Origin: Lichenostomus cassidix | Taxonomy: Eukaryota; Chordata; Aves; Passeriformes; Meliphagidae | Assembly (NCBI GenBank): GCA_008360975.2 | Contig: CM039192.1 | Span: 11,825,694 to 11,889,693 of the forward strand | Length of the DNA: 64,000 bases | Direction: 5' to 3' | Part shown: positions 1 through 13,966 of the stretch, piece after piece | How the letters are laid out: every line of letters starts with the position of its first letter | Numbering within the stretch: the first letter of the stretch is position 1 | The notes under the pieces: model-generated | Databases searched by the model: none | What the model saw: the letters and a program-made list of their open reading frames with translations, nothing else | Told to the model about the DNA's origin: nothing | Translations under genes and position numbers: made by a program

Positions 1-3000
1 AATGTGGAGAAAGGGAGCGCCTAAGAGAGCTTAGCCTGTGGTGTGAAAAGTTCTGGAAAGTTGTTAAAAAACGTAATTAGAATAAAAAAATAACCCCTTG
101 TTTCGTGGTGCATGTGGAGTTTGGGTCAATAGAAGATGAAGTAGTGACCACTGCTACTTTACAATGTGAGAGCTAACCAGCCTGGTCTGTCCCTACAGCC
201 CCCAAAGCATCACCTTCAGCTCCAGATCCTTACCTGCCCTTTGGCTTTCCTTTCTCTCGCCCTCCACTGCTTAATACAGCAGTCATCACATTAATTATCC
301 CTCCAACAGCTATCTTGCCAAATTAAGGAAGGCTCAATCCCCCTTTTTGATGTGCAAGAAATGATGTGTTCCTGGTATTTTCTAGTACACCTGAATGTAG
401 TATCCATGCTTCAGCTGGATGCGTTTGTTTGTTCAGCTCCTCTTGTTAACCATTCATTTTCTGTTCATGTGTTTGCCTTTTTCAATTTTCACATATTCTT
501 AAGCTTTTGCAGCTGTGGTCATGAAGGGGTCAGAGAGGTGATTACAAGTTGTAAAATGACCTTACCAGTAACTCTTTAAGCATAAGTAATGTTCTGAAAT
601 TGCCTAAAGCAAAAACTGCCAATTCAGAGCTGATTGTAATGAATCAGGTTCTTCTATACAAAATAATGTGATCAATTTCTCATTTCACTGAATAAATAAG
701 CTGGAAGATAGGGAACTGTCTATGACCTGCTGTTAACCTTTTCCCTCATTATTCATATCAAACCTATGACATGCATGTAAGAAATCTCTGGTTCAATTTT
801 AGCTAATTATTTGTTAGAAGTGAGGGCTCTGCGAAGTGTTACTGATTGTACAAGTACGCAGGGACCTTATGACATCTGATGAAAATAACGCCAAAGCAGC
901 CACTCAGGCCTCTATGCTTTTTGTCTGGCTATCATTATAACTAGAAATACTCTATTTCTAGGCAGCAAAAGCTGTGTGTCTGTCAGTGCTGCTTCTCTCA
1001 GGTACAAGACATTCTTAAAATTCATTATAGCTCAATTACTGTTGCAGTAAGGGAATCAGAGAAAAAAATGAGGGGTATGCATGGGAATAAATTCTAAATT
1101 TACTCATATACTTTGTTAATACTTTGCAATTTAGCACCTGAAGTGCTTTGTATGTAAAAATTAATTTTCGTTAATTAGCTGTTTTTATTTTATTGGCCGG
1201 CTAAGATAAAACAAAAAACAGCATGTGCTGAATGCAATTAATTTCACTTGAGATTTTTGGTGTAACTTATTTTTAAAGGGACCTTAATTTTCAGTGCAGT
1301 GCAATGCTTTCTAAAATGCACAATGGATTTAGAAATATAGGGATTTGTATAGAAATATGGAAGTTAGTAGCTCAGCTGCTGTGCTCCCCATAGGCCCAGG
1401 GTTTTTAGAACTGGCACTGATGTCACTGATGAGTCTAGAGGAATTCTGCACCATAATCCACACACAAGCTATAATTTTTCATCACAATATTCCTAAGAAA
1501 ATCCTGACATCCATCTTGCAAGTGGGAGAAACTTGGTGAGTTTAAATATCTGGCTGTGCTTTACATCAACGATATGTGAGTGCTGGGAACTTTCTAACTT
1601 TAAAATATAAGCACATCATCTCCCTGCCTCAATGGGTGAAGTACACACCAGGGACTGAAAAATGTTTACATCATGAAATAACTTTCAAGCTGCATTACTT
1701 CTGCCTAAAGAAGTCCCTGGAGGTTGCACCTTCCCAAGAAGTGCATAATGGAAGAAGGAAATCATCAAGGAGGAAAAGAGTGAGGATAGAAATTCTGAAT
1801 AAAAAGCCCACAGGACTGATCTTTTTGACTGTAGGACTGTCATATAATCAAAAAATGTAGTGTTTTTAAAGGACAGAAAAAGAATTGATTCTGAATCAAT
1901 GAATTAAGAGCTTAAAAAAAAAAGTTTTTTAATGCCACACATAAACCCTCTCTCCTTACTGACGGAATAACTACCAAGAAAATAGAATTTAAAATTAGCT
2001 GATAAAACATGAACTCTTTCTTTAATAATTCACAATTTTTTTCTTTCTAGAAACAGTTTATATTATAAAATATGATTCAATGTGATACAACTTTTAAATA
2101 ATTTCTAATATCTGTAGCTTGTACTGCAAAGTCAGTCTCTCAGGCCAGCAGATGCAGACTTCTGAGGTTTGGGAACTGGGAGGAGTGTTGAACATTGTCC
2201 ACAGAAAGCTTTTTGCAGTCTTACGTTTATGAATTGATGAGAATTTATTATGAAATGTGTCTCATTATGTTAGCTGCCGTGGTGTGAGGCAGAATGGCGT
2301 GGAAGTGAAGTAAGCTGGATGGTAGTATTATGTGTATTTTCAGAAAAACCTGGCAACAATGGTATTAGGAAACTTTAGAAGTAACATCATAGATGATGCC
2401 TCTGATGCCTGGGATGATCCTGTGTTTGATTCCAACTTCTCCCTAATTTTGCCCAGCTATAAATAACTTCACAAGCTTAGAGGCACTGGAAGTTCAGGCC
2501 AATGAAGTTATAGCCTCGAAGGAATTTTTATAGCTCAGCTAAGAAGCCCTCAGTACGTGAGTTTATCAAAAATGTGGTGTCCAACTGCTGGCTGCAGCCA
2601 GTGCCATCAGGCACAGTTAAAATGAAGTTAGGGAGAAGACAAATGAAGGCTGCTCTCTGTTCAGCTACGTTGGTCCATGGTCTTCCATGACCCTGGGGCT
2701 GGTGATTGCTGACTGGAATCTCAATGGCTATTTTCTAGTGACAATTTCAGTGTCTGAGCTCATTAATCAATTTCTATTCGGCAGAATCAGGTTGTGGAAA
2801 ACTTGCAAAGGTTACTTAATCCAGAGGGAACGTGTACTGTTAGACAGAAGACTTTTCAGCTGCAGCATTAAAACAAAATTTTCCAAATCTCTCTTGCATC
2901 ACATTTTCCATGACCACATCAGTTACTGATAGCAAAGACCAAATCATCAAAATCATTCAGAGTGATGTTAGGAAAACACAAGCTCTGCCTGCTTTCCTTA

Positions 3001-3911
3001 AGTAAAGGAGTCTCTCTGCATCATTACATCATAAAAACTGTCACATCTCTTAACCCCATGGCTCCAGCATGAAACAGGAAACAGTGCTGGAATAGTCAAA
3101 AATGAAAATGTGAGAGAGGATTTTCTTTGGCTCTGTCCAGTAATATCAGTTATCATCCAGTCTAAGAACTGGATTTGAAAGCAATTTATAGAAACCCACA
3201 ATCTGTTTAAGTCCTTGAAACATTAATCCTTACAAACACCTGGCATAGGACTTGAGAGACTTAAAGGAATTCCCTAGACTTTGTAGCCTTGCACAAGGGT
3301 GCACCAGAGGAGGACACCCAGGAGGTAAAACAGATACAGCAGTGGCTTGTGGGAATAAGAAATGCTTTAGTGTTGAAGAAATTGGCTTAATAGTTTCAAT
3401 ATGAAAGAATAAAATGCTGCTTTATTTCTTAAATATGGTGAAAATATTTTTAAAGCAAACCTTCAAATATTTGGGTTTAATCTCTGTTGCCCATTGTGTG
3501 TGAGTGGTTATTAGCTGCCCATGGCAATATCCTGGCAAACTGCCTCCTCAGTGAGGCACAGTGCCAGTGTTGGGTGATTCAAAAGCTCAGTACAGTTAGT
3601 GGAGTCATTTTGTGCTCAATGTTGGTTTTGTTTTTTTTTTTTCTTTTAGGGTTTCATTTTTTTTTTATTTTTATGTTTTCTATTCTATTGTTTCCATGTG
3701 TTTTTTCCTGTGCTTGTATGGACTTTCTCCTATAAGGGATGATGCACTGCTTTGTGATCTCTCTGGAGTGTGTATCCTGATGGGGTAATGAACAGTGTAA
3801 GAAACAGCATAGCATCTTTGTGCTCTTCTGATCAGACCAAGAAATGAGCTAAGGTGTGTACCACAGCCAGCTTCTTTAATGCAGCCAAAAAAAAAACAAA
3901 GCACTGTGGCC
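1..3911. other. Non-genic AT-rich DNA
   Basis: Nothing in this stretch resembles a gene. Open frames are all under 100 codons, lack recognisable domains and have the codon composition of random AT-rich DNA. A T-rich low-complexity patch lies near 3630-3685 and gives rise to a spurious hydrophobic frame. No repeat family was recognised before the CR1 copy that follows. Confidence 0.6.
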
Positions 3912-4234
3912 TTTCAGGACTTGAAGGGGGTATATAAGACAGGTGGAGGCAAACTTTTTGGCAAGTCCTGCTGTGACAGGAAAAGGGGCAATTGTTTTAA
4001 ACCAAAGGATGAATAATTTAAAGTGGATATAAAGAAAAAGTATTTTTTACAATGAGGGTGATAAAAGATGGGCACAGGTTGCACTGAGGTGCCCCATCCC
4101 AGGAAATATTCAAGGTTAGCTTGGATGGGACTTTGGGCAACCGGATCTAGTTGAAGACCTATCTGTTCATTGCAGAGGGGTTGGATTAGGTGGGCTTTAA
4201 AGATCCCTTCCTAGACAAACAATTCTATGATTTT
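3912..4234 (+). mobile_element. CR1 LINE, truncated 3' end
   Basis: This is the 3' end of a CR1 non-LTR retrotransposon in plus orientation. The order of landmarks matches the avian CR1 3' region: an AAGGGGCAAT block near 3982, a decayed 'ataaagaaaaagtattttttacaatgagggtg' type stretch near 4030-4060, 'cacaggttgc' near 4073, 'gccccatccca' near 4091, 'ggatgggactttg' near 4123, 'ggggttggattagg' near 4177 and the terminal 'attctatgatt' near 4222. The copy is severely 5'-truncated, contains none of the reverse transcriptase and carries many substitutions, so it is an old, inactive insertion. CR1 copies usually end in a short ATTCTATG-like microsatellite, and only one unit remains here. Confidence 0.88.
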
Positions 4235-7200
4235 AATTGTTTTCCTTAAGGCAAAACTTCCCAATTATTTCTTTTCTTTACCTGAACTTTTCTTGAATTA
4301 AACTATTTCTGGAGCCTGATCAGTTTCTCTGTCATGTTGCAACTCTGCAGATCATTTCCCAGAATTACAGAATCACCAGTGCTTAATTACAGATGCTTCA
4401 ATGTTGAGACAGCAGTGAGTTTACAGAGAGGTCCAGGCACAAAAATGGAAGTCTGGCCATGAACTACCCAGGCAAGAATCCTCTTTGGAATTTTTTTTTT
4501 AATAGCTTATCCAGGCTGTTGTGCAGTCATGCATGTTTTTCATTGAAAATAATTATTTTTTGTGAATTTTTCAAGTATGTTAATTAGTGGTAATCTTAAA
4601 ATCAGGAAAGTATTTCTCTTTATGTCATTTCCATCTGTATATTCAGTTTCTATGGTGTCCTTACGGATTCCCTAAAAAGTAATAGCAATGAACTGACTAG
4701 AGATTGGTGTATTAGCATCTAGGAAGATTTATTTTCCACGGCACAGTTTTACAAGGAAGACTATTCTGTAACTCTTCACACAGATACGCGTGGATGAGTG
4801 GATTGTAAGTGTTACTTGTACAATTGGTTCTGGAGGCATTAGCTAACAGGCTGATTGTGCCCCTTTCCCACACATGTTAGCAATGATCTCCTTGCAGCAG
4901 CATTGCTGGAGATATTGAAATGAGCTGACTTTGGGAGTGTTTCCTGAGTTTAAATTCCTTAACTGTAAAGCAATATCCTAACAGTTATATGCTACTCAAG
5001 GACAGAGGGAAAAGGGGAAAAGTGATTGAGAGATGCATAATAATTCTGATTTTTTACCACTGTCTTGGTAAGTAGCAACCACATTCCAAGGCTGTATCTC
5101 TGCTGTCTTTTCAGAAAAATCCTGTTTGTGATGTTTATGCAATTTCCCATTGGTAATAACAGTCCCATTTTCTTACATCAACTTCTTACCCTGTATTCAG
5201 CAAAGTGGTGCTGGTACAGAGGGTGGCACAAAGAGAACCTTACCTGTCCTATTGTCACCACAATTTGGCTGTGAACATACAGGGTATGCTTGGGTACATT
5301 GGGGAATTGATTGGTAATTGTTGAAATTGAAATTCCATCCAAGTTCCTTGTGTGTCATTGCATGTTTAAAGTAGCCTCATACCATTCAAAATAGCCAAGA
5401 GCAGATTTTGCTGGCTGCTGCTAAGGAGAACCAAGGCCTCAGATTCCCTCTGGCTCTCTCTGTGCTTGAAAATACAAGTCCCACCACTCTTCTGTATAAT
5501 AAAAACAACCCATACCAGAGGCAGACTGGAAATTGGCTTTTAATGATTGATATTGCTTGTGCGAAGCAAGGAGGTTGTGCTGCATATAGAAGTGCTGTAA
5601 GAGCATCACCAGTAAAACTGAACTATCACAAATGTGTCATTGATGTGAGTATTTAAGTTCTTCCTAGCTGAGAGCCTAAGTTCTGGCATTGCGCTCCTTT
5701 GGTGCAGGTACCGCCATTGTCAGTGGCAGTTAATGTTAAATAATAGAGGAAGCAGATTAAAAACCATCTATCAATTTATAAAAATTGACTGTTGCATAAG
5801 AATTCTGTGTGCATATGGAGAGGCTTAGGTTTCCATCCCAAACCTTGTATTGCAGAGGGGTACCCAAATGCTTCATTTCTTTCTCACAGACTACCTTAAT
5901 ATGAAAAGTTGTCCAAGGTTTCTCTATCCAAATGAAAGAACAGAATCTCCTGATTGCATTTCCGTCCTGTGCCTCAGTGCAATCTGGAATGAATGGAAAA
6001 CGAGAGAAAAATTTGACACACAGTATTGAGATGCCACGGAAAGCTCTGGAGGGCAGAACAAAAGGGGAGAAAGCCCAAGCATTCCAGCCATGGGAACATC
6101 TGTAGAGAAGCAGTGCAGCACAGACGTGCCAGGTGGTGGTGTGGCCCCTGAGAGAGTGCTGCTCCTGACTGTGTGCGTTTGGAGTGCACTGCTGGCTGCT
6201 GTGTCCTTGCTGCATTGCATCGAACAAGGCTGCTCTGCTCTGCCCCCCATGGTACTGAGTGCTGACCTGCCCTGGGACTGTAGGGTCTAACAAATGTAAA
6301 CTGTACTTGTAGGTCTCTAAATGTGCAAATACAATTTCTGTTTTGCATACACCCTAATAGCATTATTTAAAGATTAATGGTCCATGTTCAAATGCTAGTT
6401 TTCTGAAAATGCCAGTTTTGCATGTATGCTCTTTGCCCTTCAGGGCATGTTTAATATGAACTTCTTTATTTCTACTTGTCTCACTTCTCTTTGATAAAAA
6501 CACCTTATCTCTGAAATGCATTATTTTAGAGCACATTTTTTATTTGAATTCTGAAGGTACAATTTGCCCCTGGTACTTCTGTATATAGTAAGCTAAAGTC
6601 ATGCTGCTGAGTGTAATCCTGTCTCACAGGATTCTCAGGCAAGTGCTACTGCCATTAACTATAAGTTTCACTTAAAAAGTACACAACTGTCATCTTGATT
6701 GTTCCATTTACTACAATGATTTTTTGGTCTCACTGTACCCTTGAGTTGGAAGAGATGGTATTTTTATGAAGTATTTTCTGGACTTGCATATGGCACAGCC
6801 ACAGCCCCTAGAAGACAAGAATTAGACGAGCAGATGCTATTCCCATTGAGACAAACAGCGTGTCTAGACTGACAAAATGGCATGTGTAGCCTGGTTCCTA
6901 AAAAGCGCTTTGGACAAGTAAGAGTAGTAATTTGCAAAATTGGAATTGATCTCTGAAACATAATCTAAGAGTGGAAAACCTCAGCATAGAAGTTCTGGGT
7001 GTATTGTATGCCACGGGTAGAACTAGTTCAGAGGAACACTTTATTCACCATAACTGGTACCTTGACTTCAATATTGGGATGCCGTGCAAAGTGAATTAGG
7101 TAGCTTTAGTTAGTAAAGTGCATGTGTATCCTATGACATTCATTAATGTGTAGGTAATACTCAGTAACTCTTACCTAGATTCAATTTGCAAGTATTATTC

Positions 7201-10200
7201 CCTATTTAGGTGACATGTTATAACAGCATTTCTATCTAGATAATAAATATTTTTGTGTGTGTGCTTCCTGTTGCTTTATCTCAGTGTAACATAAAGATTT
7301 TCAAAGGAATCTTTCCATATGTATATTTTTATTTTAATAATAACACTCTGAGTTAAAGCTCATAGTAATCTTAGACCAATCCTATATAATTTGGCTTCTG
7401 TGATTATCTTAGTCCTATTCATGCCTATCTTATGCTCATTCTTATTTTCAGCATTTTTCCTGTCTATCATATGCCCAAAAATCTTTTTAAACTTCCATCA
7501 GAAAAACAACCTATTGTACATGGTAAAATAAAACATGATCTCCACACAAACCACCTCCTTTCTCCCCACACTACTGAAATATTTTTACCAGATGTGGTTG
7601 GATGAAGGGCCAAACAGAGGAGATGTTGATCACATGGTCACAGCTGCAAACACAGTAGCTGTTGATCACATGGCCACAGCTGGAATTAAAAATTTTTATT
7701 CAGCTGGTATTACCAGCTTGGGTTATTTTCCCCCAGCAACAAAATGGTAATGTAGATGACATCTGTCTTCCCAGCTGCTCCCTGGGCTCGAAGAACCACT
7801 CCTCTTTCTCTGAAGTTTGCCAACCAGCCTCTTAAAACTGAGAAGCCAGAAAAGTATGAAAGCAAACTGATGTGGGAATAAACATAAAACTAATCCAAAA
7901 AGGGCCATTTGATGCTATATTTCCAAGTATTCCTTTATTTTCCTCATATTGAAATAAATTCCAAAATCACTTCATGGATTTCACAATTTGGTTGTAAGAT
8001 AAAAGGAAATAAAATTGTTTTGCTAGAACAGTAGAACCATTTGTCAGACACCTTTGAATATGTCTTCTGCACACTGCCTAACTGTTGATCTGCAGTAATA
8101 AAACTTTCTCAATAGTTCATTGTTCAGCAAAAGTAGCCACTAAGAGTATCTCAAACATTCCTAATTTGCACTCAATTTTTGCACTTCTGCACCACATTAC
8201 AGTAACCTATTCTATAGAAATTTTATGTAGTATTTGAACTTGGAAAAGTGAAGGCTCCGTATTTGATAACGTTCCCTTTCACACAAGATTTCTTTGTGAC
8301 CCTGTTTGGTGTCCTTTTTGTCATCTTGTGTCTGCTATCACAAGGTTGGGTACCTGCACGTTAGAAACAATTACCTCAGTTCTTTCATGAGAAGAAACTG
8401 GAGATATTTAGGTGATGAGCATCTCTTGCTGGAGAAATGTGTTCTGTAAGTTCTCTAGCACCTGACTGGGTATTTAAAAAGCATTGTGATTTGGAAAGGC
8501 AATATATTGTACAGCCATTTGTGACATGAATTGCTAACTAGGTAAACTTTCTGCAGTGCACCCTAATAATTACAGCAAGAATGTGAAGCTCTAGATGTTC
8601 ACTAAACTGTGGTATCCCTTGGATATTATTTTTAAGTTCTTAACAACATAATTATGTCCCCTGAGGTGTCAAGATTTTCAAACAAATTTGGTGTGTGCTT
8701 CCTCAGAACATGGGCAAAGGCTCTTTTCAAACTCCACTGAAGATGCAGGTAATATATACTTTTTTGTACACTCTTACCTCAATCTGTCTATCTATCTATA
8801 TAAAATGCATTTCCCAAGGTAGTGCAGAGGATTCCTGTGTTTTGTCCTTTAAGAGACATGATCTTTTCACTTCTGCAGCTGTTTGTTCCCATGTCCAGCA
8901 TATTCATTTTCCAAATGGGAAAAAGCAAAATGAGATTTTTGCAAAAACATTTAGTTAGTACAGTACAGAATATTGCTAATGTTTGGGCCAGTACTTTCAA
9001 CCACTGTATTTGAAATAATAATATTTATCTTGTACATACTGCATAACATGGATTTTGCACATAGGGCTTTTTTCCCCCTCCTTTTAGGTTGGTTTGATTT
9101 TCTGTAGTGGTGCTTTTTGAGTTTTGTTGTTTGTTTTTATGGTTTTGTTTCGTTTATCTCTTTTTATTTTTTGGTGACTGCTACAAAATAAGAGGCTTCA
9201 ATTTAACCTGTTTGATTCATATTTGCAAAACAAAGAGAAAGAATAAATGTCAGTCATTGAAGAGGGTTTACATCGTCTGGATTGCCATTACAAACCAAAA
9301 TATGGGGCAATTACCAGTTTCCATGTGCACTTATGTGTGGGAGTCTGCTAGCAAGAAGAGAAAAATTATTTAGTTTAGTAGCTTGATTTGCCTTTAAATT
9401 CAGTCACGTCTCAGGCAAGCCCCTAATTTTAACAAAAATCCCTCTGTTTGCCCAGCACTTTGCCATACATATTTTTTGTTGACAGTCTCAATAACAATGA
9501 TATGAATAAAAGGAAGTTTAGTGCATTCCCAAGCTACCTTATTGTCCATAGGCAGTTGGGAACTTTGTGCAAGTAGATCATTTTCAATGTGTGTTTTCAA
9601 ACACAAGAGTTTACAGCAAAGGTGGGAAGGGGGACAGTGACTGACCCATGGACCTGCATGCAGGAGGGGCAGGTAGGGCACAGTGCTCTGGTCTGGGCTC
9701 ACTCCAGTGAAATGCTGGGTGGTTCATATCTCTGCTAAACCAGGGTATCTCTAAAACAAATCTGCTGTTCCAGAACAGGCACAGAGTTCAGTACTTTCCT
9801 ACACTGGGCAAACTGTTCCACACTGAAACTACACGGATCAGATAGCTGTGCTGCTGGAGTACAAAGGACTCAAATGTTGCTTAAACTTGCTAATATATAC
9901 GCTTCTAAATATTTTTTTAAATTTTATTTTCTGCTTTTAATGTCTGTTATTGCTTCTTGGTTTTGACTGCTGTTTGGGATTTCATTTCTGTCTTGATGTT
10001 TTGCTTGCTGTTTTATTTTCAGATGTCATTTTTCCAAGAGTGCAATCCTTGCAAATAAAAGAATATTGATTATTTTTCATTTTGGCAAAATACCAAATAA
10101 TGATGATGAGATTAATTTTAAATTGCCTCTAATCCTAGGAAGATAGCAGGATTTCTAGAGGTGCTATTGCTTTAGTTACTTTTTCCTTTTTTTAATTTTT

Positions 10201-10300
10201 TATACTTTTTTCACTTAACAAAATAGGGTTGTATTTACTTCTGTCTTTGACCTTATAGTTGACCACCCTCATTTTGGCAAAGCAGAAGTTACAGAAAATG
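4235..10300. other. Non-genic DNA with spurious short ORFs
   Basis: No gene is supported here. The longest open frame is a minus-strand frame of 178 codons at 5757-6293. It overlaps two other open frames of 108 and 129 codons on the same strand across a locally GC-richer patch (about 6080-6290), which is the usual reason for coincident open frames. It shows no domain, signal peptide followed by a plausible mature protein, or coding-like composition. A short tandem duplication at 7625-7684 is listed separately. Confidence 0.5.
7625..7684. repeat. 36-bp tandem duplication, partial second copy
   Basis: The string gttgatcacatgg begins at 7625 and again at 7661, each followed by a near-identical tcacagctg/ccacagctg, giving a period of 36 bp. 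The second copy is partial. The match is close enough to be a local slippage or duplication product and is too short to be a transposon. Confidence 0.75.
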
Positions 10301-10346
10301 TTCGGTCTTGGAGATATTTAATGTTCAGTCCCTGAGATATTTAATG
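10301..10346. repeat. 23-bp tandem duplication
   Basis: Two adjacent 23-bp units, 10301-10323 and 10324-10346, both begin ttc and end gagatatttaatg. They match at 19 of 23 positions by direct comparison. This looks like an old local duplication. Confidence 0.7.
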
Positions 10347-13300
10347 CCCATTTTAAAGATTGAGACTTAATTGGAAAAGCAGTAAGATTTGGGACAGGTT
10401 CTGCAGCTGCTAATACATTTTCCAGAGTGAATTCCAAAAGTAAATTAACTGAAATAAAAATGTTGACTCAAGGAGTAGGATATTTCTCAATGTGAGTAAG
10501 AAGGGTTATCCCACTTTTAGTTACTTTCCATAAATGGTTTCACTGTAATTATAGCATGTGTTAACTTTGAGGCTGGGCTGGATAGGAATATTTATAAAAG
10601 CTGACATTTCAATAAATTGACCCGGTTTACAAGTTTCTAAAGGAACAGCAAGAAATATGGAAAAACCACCTGACATGGCAAGCATGTTAAAACAAATCAA
10701 ACAAGCCCTGATTTGTGAGCCCACGAGCACTCTTATATAGTCAATGGAGAAAACAAATCAAATGCTTGTAAATGCTGTTTAAGGGCTTACACACAACTTG
10801 ACTTGATTAGAAAACTAAATATTTGATTATTTGTGGTTTTGATTTTATGAATGTTGCTTTCCTTTACTTGTGCTCTCAAGATGTTCGACGTCTGGGGAGA
10901 AAAACTGTGGATAGTGTTTCCATGTGTGGTGCCTGTAGAGAGAGTTTGATCCTCATGCATTGCTTACAGAAATGTCTTCATGCTGCAGTCCCATCCATGT
11001 CTGTGGGAGTTTCTCAATGAAGAATACAGTACGAAAAATCCACGATTAGATTTGGCTTGAGAGTTCAATCCAGGTTCTTGCCTTCAGCCAGTATGATGCC
11101 ATCATCATTTTGGTCCCCTGCTGCTTTTAAACAATGTAGGCTTAAAACAAACCCAGATTCCAGTGCCATCCTGTCAGTGTGAACACATTTTGAAGGTCCT
11201 TGTTAGCATTTTGTTTCCTTCTTGTGCTCTCCCTTTTTTCTTTCTTTTTTCCCCATTTTTTTTAAATTGCACATGGGATTGGTGGTAAGATTGTCAACAA
11301 GATTTTTAAAACCCATTTACTATTGCAAGATGAATGGGTGTATTTGAGACATTTAGAGCAATCAGACATGCCAAGCAAATGGCAAAAAATTTATGAGAGT
11401 CTGAAATGGTTGGTGAGACAGACTTCCTGTGTCTTTGGTTTCGGATCCAGAGCTGTGCCACCATGCAAAAAGCATGTGCATCCTACTTGCTCCTTGTGCC
11501 TAGGTCCCTCTGAGGAGTGAAGAGATCCTTCTCCTACACAGAGTGCACTGTGACTTTCTTTATAACTCTTGTGGCTTAAAGCGTTACAGCAACAGAGGCT
11601 TTGTTCTGGTAATGCTTGCAATATGGGTGGCAAGGCAAAGCCAGGAGTGGTCTAAGGCTGTGGCATGGGCTTTGACTCTAAAACTGAGAGAACTATAATA
11701 AGGCAAAGAAAGTATGTGGTTGTGTAATAGGAGCCTGGTGCTGTGAAAGAGGACATTCTTCCACAGGAAGAGCAGGACACTGACTCGAGGGTCTTGGTGG
11801 GTCTGTCCCACTGGAGGGGCAGAGCAGCACAGGGACACTGCCTAGAAAGGACCTGCATGTGGGATAATGAACAGAAAAAGTTTCTGCAGGGGTTTCAGTC
11901 TCTTCCTGGTGTTGATAAAGACACACATCCTTAATCCTCTCCTTCCAAGACAGATCTGGTTTTGCTTTCACTAACTCCTGGTTTTCTGCCTAAATTAATG
12001 CAACAATCACCATGACTTTGATTCTTTTCTAATTAGGAATGAATTTTAAGCTTCCATTTGTTATTGTACACTACAGTAACACTTACAGGTATGAATATCA
12101 TACAAAGTTACAACATTTTGCATTTGTGCAGGAGATGTCCTTGTACAAGAAGAATTAAGATACAGTTTTGAATATGTTTGGTGCTGAATGTCCCATTGAT
12201 TTCCTCTAAATCCCCTGGCTTCTGTGTTCCTCTGGAACAAAATGGCTAAATAAACTAGCTCAGTAAGTCACACACTCAGGCAAAAGGCTGCAGCTATTGC
12301 TGCATGGATCCTCAAGTCCTGAAATGAGCTTAGGGACACAAAAAGCCATTCATATTACAAATTACCCTTTGCTTTTGAACTGTAAATTATCTTTATTATT
12401 AGGCTGGCCATGGTACTGCAATTATTAGGTGCCCTGTGTCTAAAGGTTTGAGCAATTAGAAGTCTGGGGTGACAGTCTCATGATACAGAGCGATAAAATA
12501 TGTCCAGTCAAGACAAAGAGATGGTCTATATTCGTGTCTTCAGCATGTATCACAGGGAGCCTGGAAGCTGTGCTGCTCTTAAACATTTCAATTAGCCCTG
12601 ACATGGCCACTGTGAGCCCACAGATTATCTCTGTGTTGCTGTTAAGTTTTTATGAGGCTTTCCCCTCAGATTACCCATTTTCACAGCAATCTATAAATCT
12701 GAAACAGCAACATCTGATTAATTCTCCCAGATGAGAACAGTGAAGATCCAGATTTTTTCATTAATGAAGTTTGTGCTGTTCTGAGGTCTCATATATTTAA
12801 GCCATTGTTTTACAGGGGTTTTTTTTTCCCATTCTAATCTCTTTCCTAAGGTACCAAGGGAGGCAGGAGCTTCAAAATCACCCACTTCTTTGACCTAGCA
12901 AATTAGACTGACTTTTCTTGTAGCACCATTTTGCAAGATGATGGCCATTCTTTGCTGTTTTCAGAGTGAACAAAGCTGTAGTGTATCAATATTATTTCTT
13001 CATTACTAACAATTGCTTGGCATCACTCTTCTATTGAGTATTGTACAGTCCTCCTTTTATGCACCATATTCCAAATTAAATGTCATGTGGCTTTGCATAT
13101 TTTTGAGCTTTGAGATCAAATAAACCCAAAAATGTAAAATGAAACTGAGCTGAATCTGCTACATATTTCCTGTTGTCATATAGAAACTCTGAGAACCAAA
13201 TACTCCTTCGCTTTTCACAGACAGGGAAGCTGAGGCACAGATGTCTATTTAAAGGTATTCTAGTGGCAGACAGAGAAGAAAATTTTCCTCTCAATCTCTG

Positions 13301-13618
13301 TCTTATCTGGTGGAGAAAGCTGGATGATATTCATGTGGTATTTTCTTCAACAAAGAAATTCTTTCGCTGTAGTATTAGGTAAATTAGCTGAGTGATAAAA
13401 GAGAGATAAGAATCCAGATGTCATGTGTAGCAATAGCCTTTCAAATAGCTTGTGTGTCCTTGAACTAAAGCTCCCAGGGTTCTGTACTGTAAAGGCCATC
13501 AAAAAGGTTTTGGAAGAGCAATGAGATTTGTATGTTGGCCTCTATGAGTCTCATGTACAGATCAAAAGACACACAGGCTAGATAACATCAGCCCATGGAA
13601 AGCATTTTATAAATGTTT
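10347..13618. other. Non-genic DNA
   Basis: There is no recognisable gene. Between about 11390 and 11970 several open frames of 63-92 codons overlap one another on both strands. The patch is moderately GC-rich, so stop codons are rarer, and none of the frames shows a domain or a coding-like composition. A polypyrimidine patch lies near 11219-11265. Confidence 0.5.
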
Positions 13619-13966
13619 TTAAATGTTTTTGCAATGTGGCAATACCATGGCAATGGTGCTTAAGTTCCTGTTGCTTGCAATACTGTTGAAGGAAGGACAC
13701 TCTCCTCCAACTATCCTGTGCTGCCCTTCACCTGGGGCTGCCACATCCTGAATTACCAACACAATAGGCTCAGGGCAGTTCACCCTGGTCTGGTCCAGCC
13801 ATTTTAGGCTTGTCATCCTCTGTCCATTGAGTGTGTACTGTGCTTCCTCTCCTAGAGTCAGGGCAAGGTTTGCTTTTGTCTTACCCTCTGTGTGGTATCC
13901 TGCCAACCACATATACAGGAATGGGCCTGAAGCACAGGGGGGAACTAGATCAATGAAACAGGTCAA
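13619..13966 (-). CDS. Orphan 115-codon ORF, doubtful
   Basis: This is a minus-strand open frame of 115 codons starting with ATG at 13966. I do not recognise the product. It has no transmembrane segment or known motif. Its amino-acid composition is less biased than that of neighbouring chance frames, with segments such as GGECPSF and few runs of Ile, Lys or Phe, and for that reason only it is listed. On the minus strand a pyrimidine-rich stretch ending in AG and a GTAAGA string lie within its first third, so splicing signals could be imagined, but the frame reads straight through them. No promoter or polyadenylation signal was identified. It may be an ancient exon or repeat remnant, and is at least as likely to be a chance frame. 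Confidence 0.13.
   Translation of the reverse strand: MTCFIDLVPPCASGPFLYMWLAGYHTEGKTKANLALTLGEEAQYTLNGQRMTSLKWLDQTRVNCPEPIVLVIQDVAAPGEGQHRIVGGECPSFNSIASNRNLSTIAMVLPHCKNI

Noticed and set aside
5757..6293. 178-codon minus-strand open frame
   Set aside because: It overlaps other long frames on the same strand in a GC-richer patch, has no domain and switches composition midway, so it is most likely a chance frame.
11391..11971. Cluster of overlapping 63-92 codon frames on both strands
   Set aside because: Mutual overlap in a GC-richer patch and the absence of any domain point to chance.
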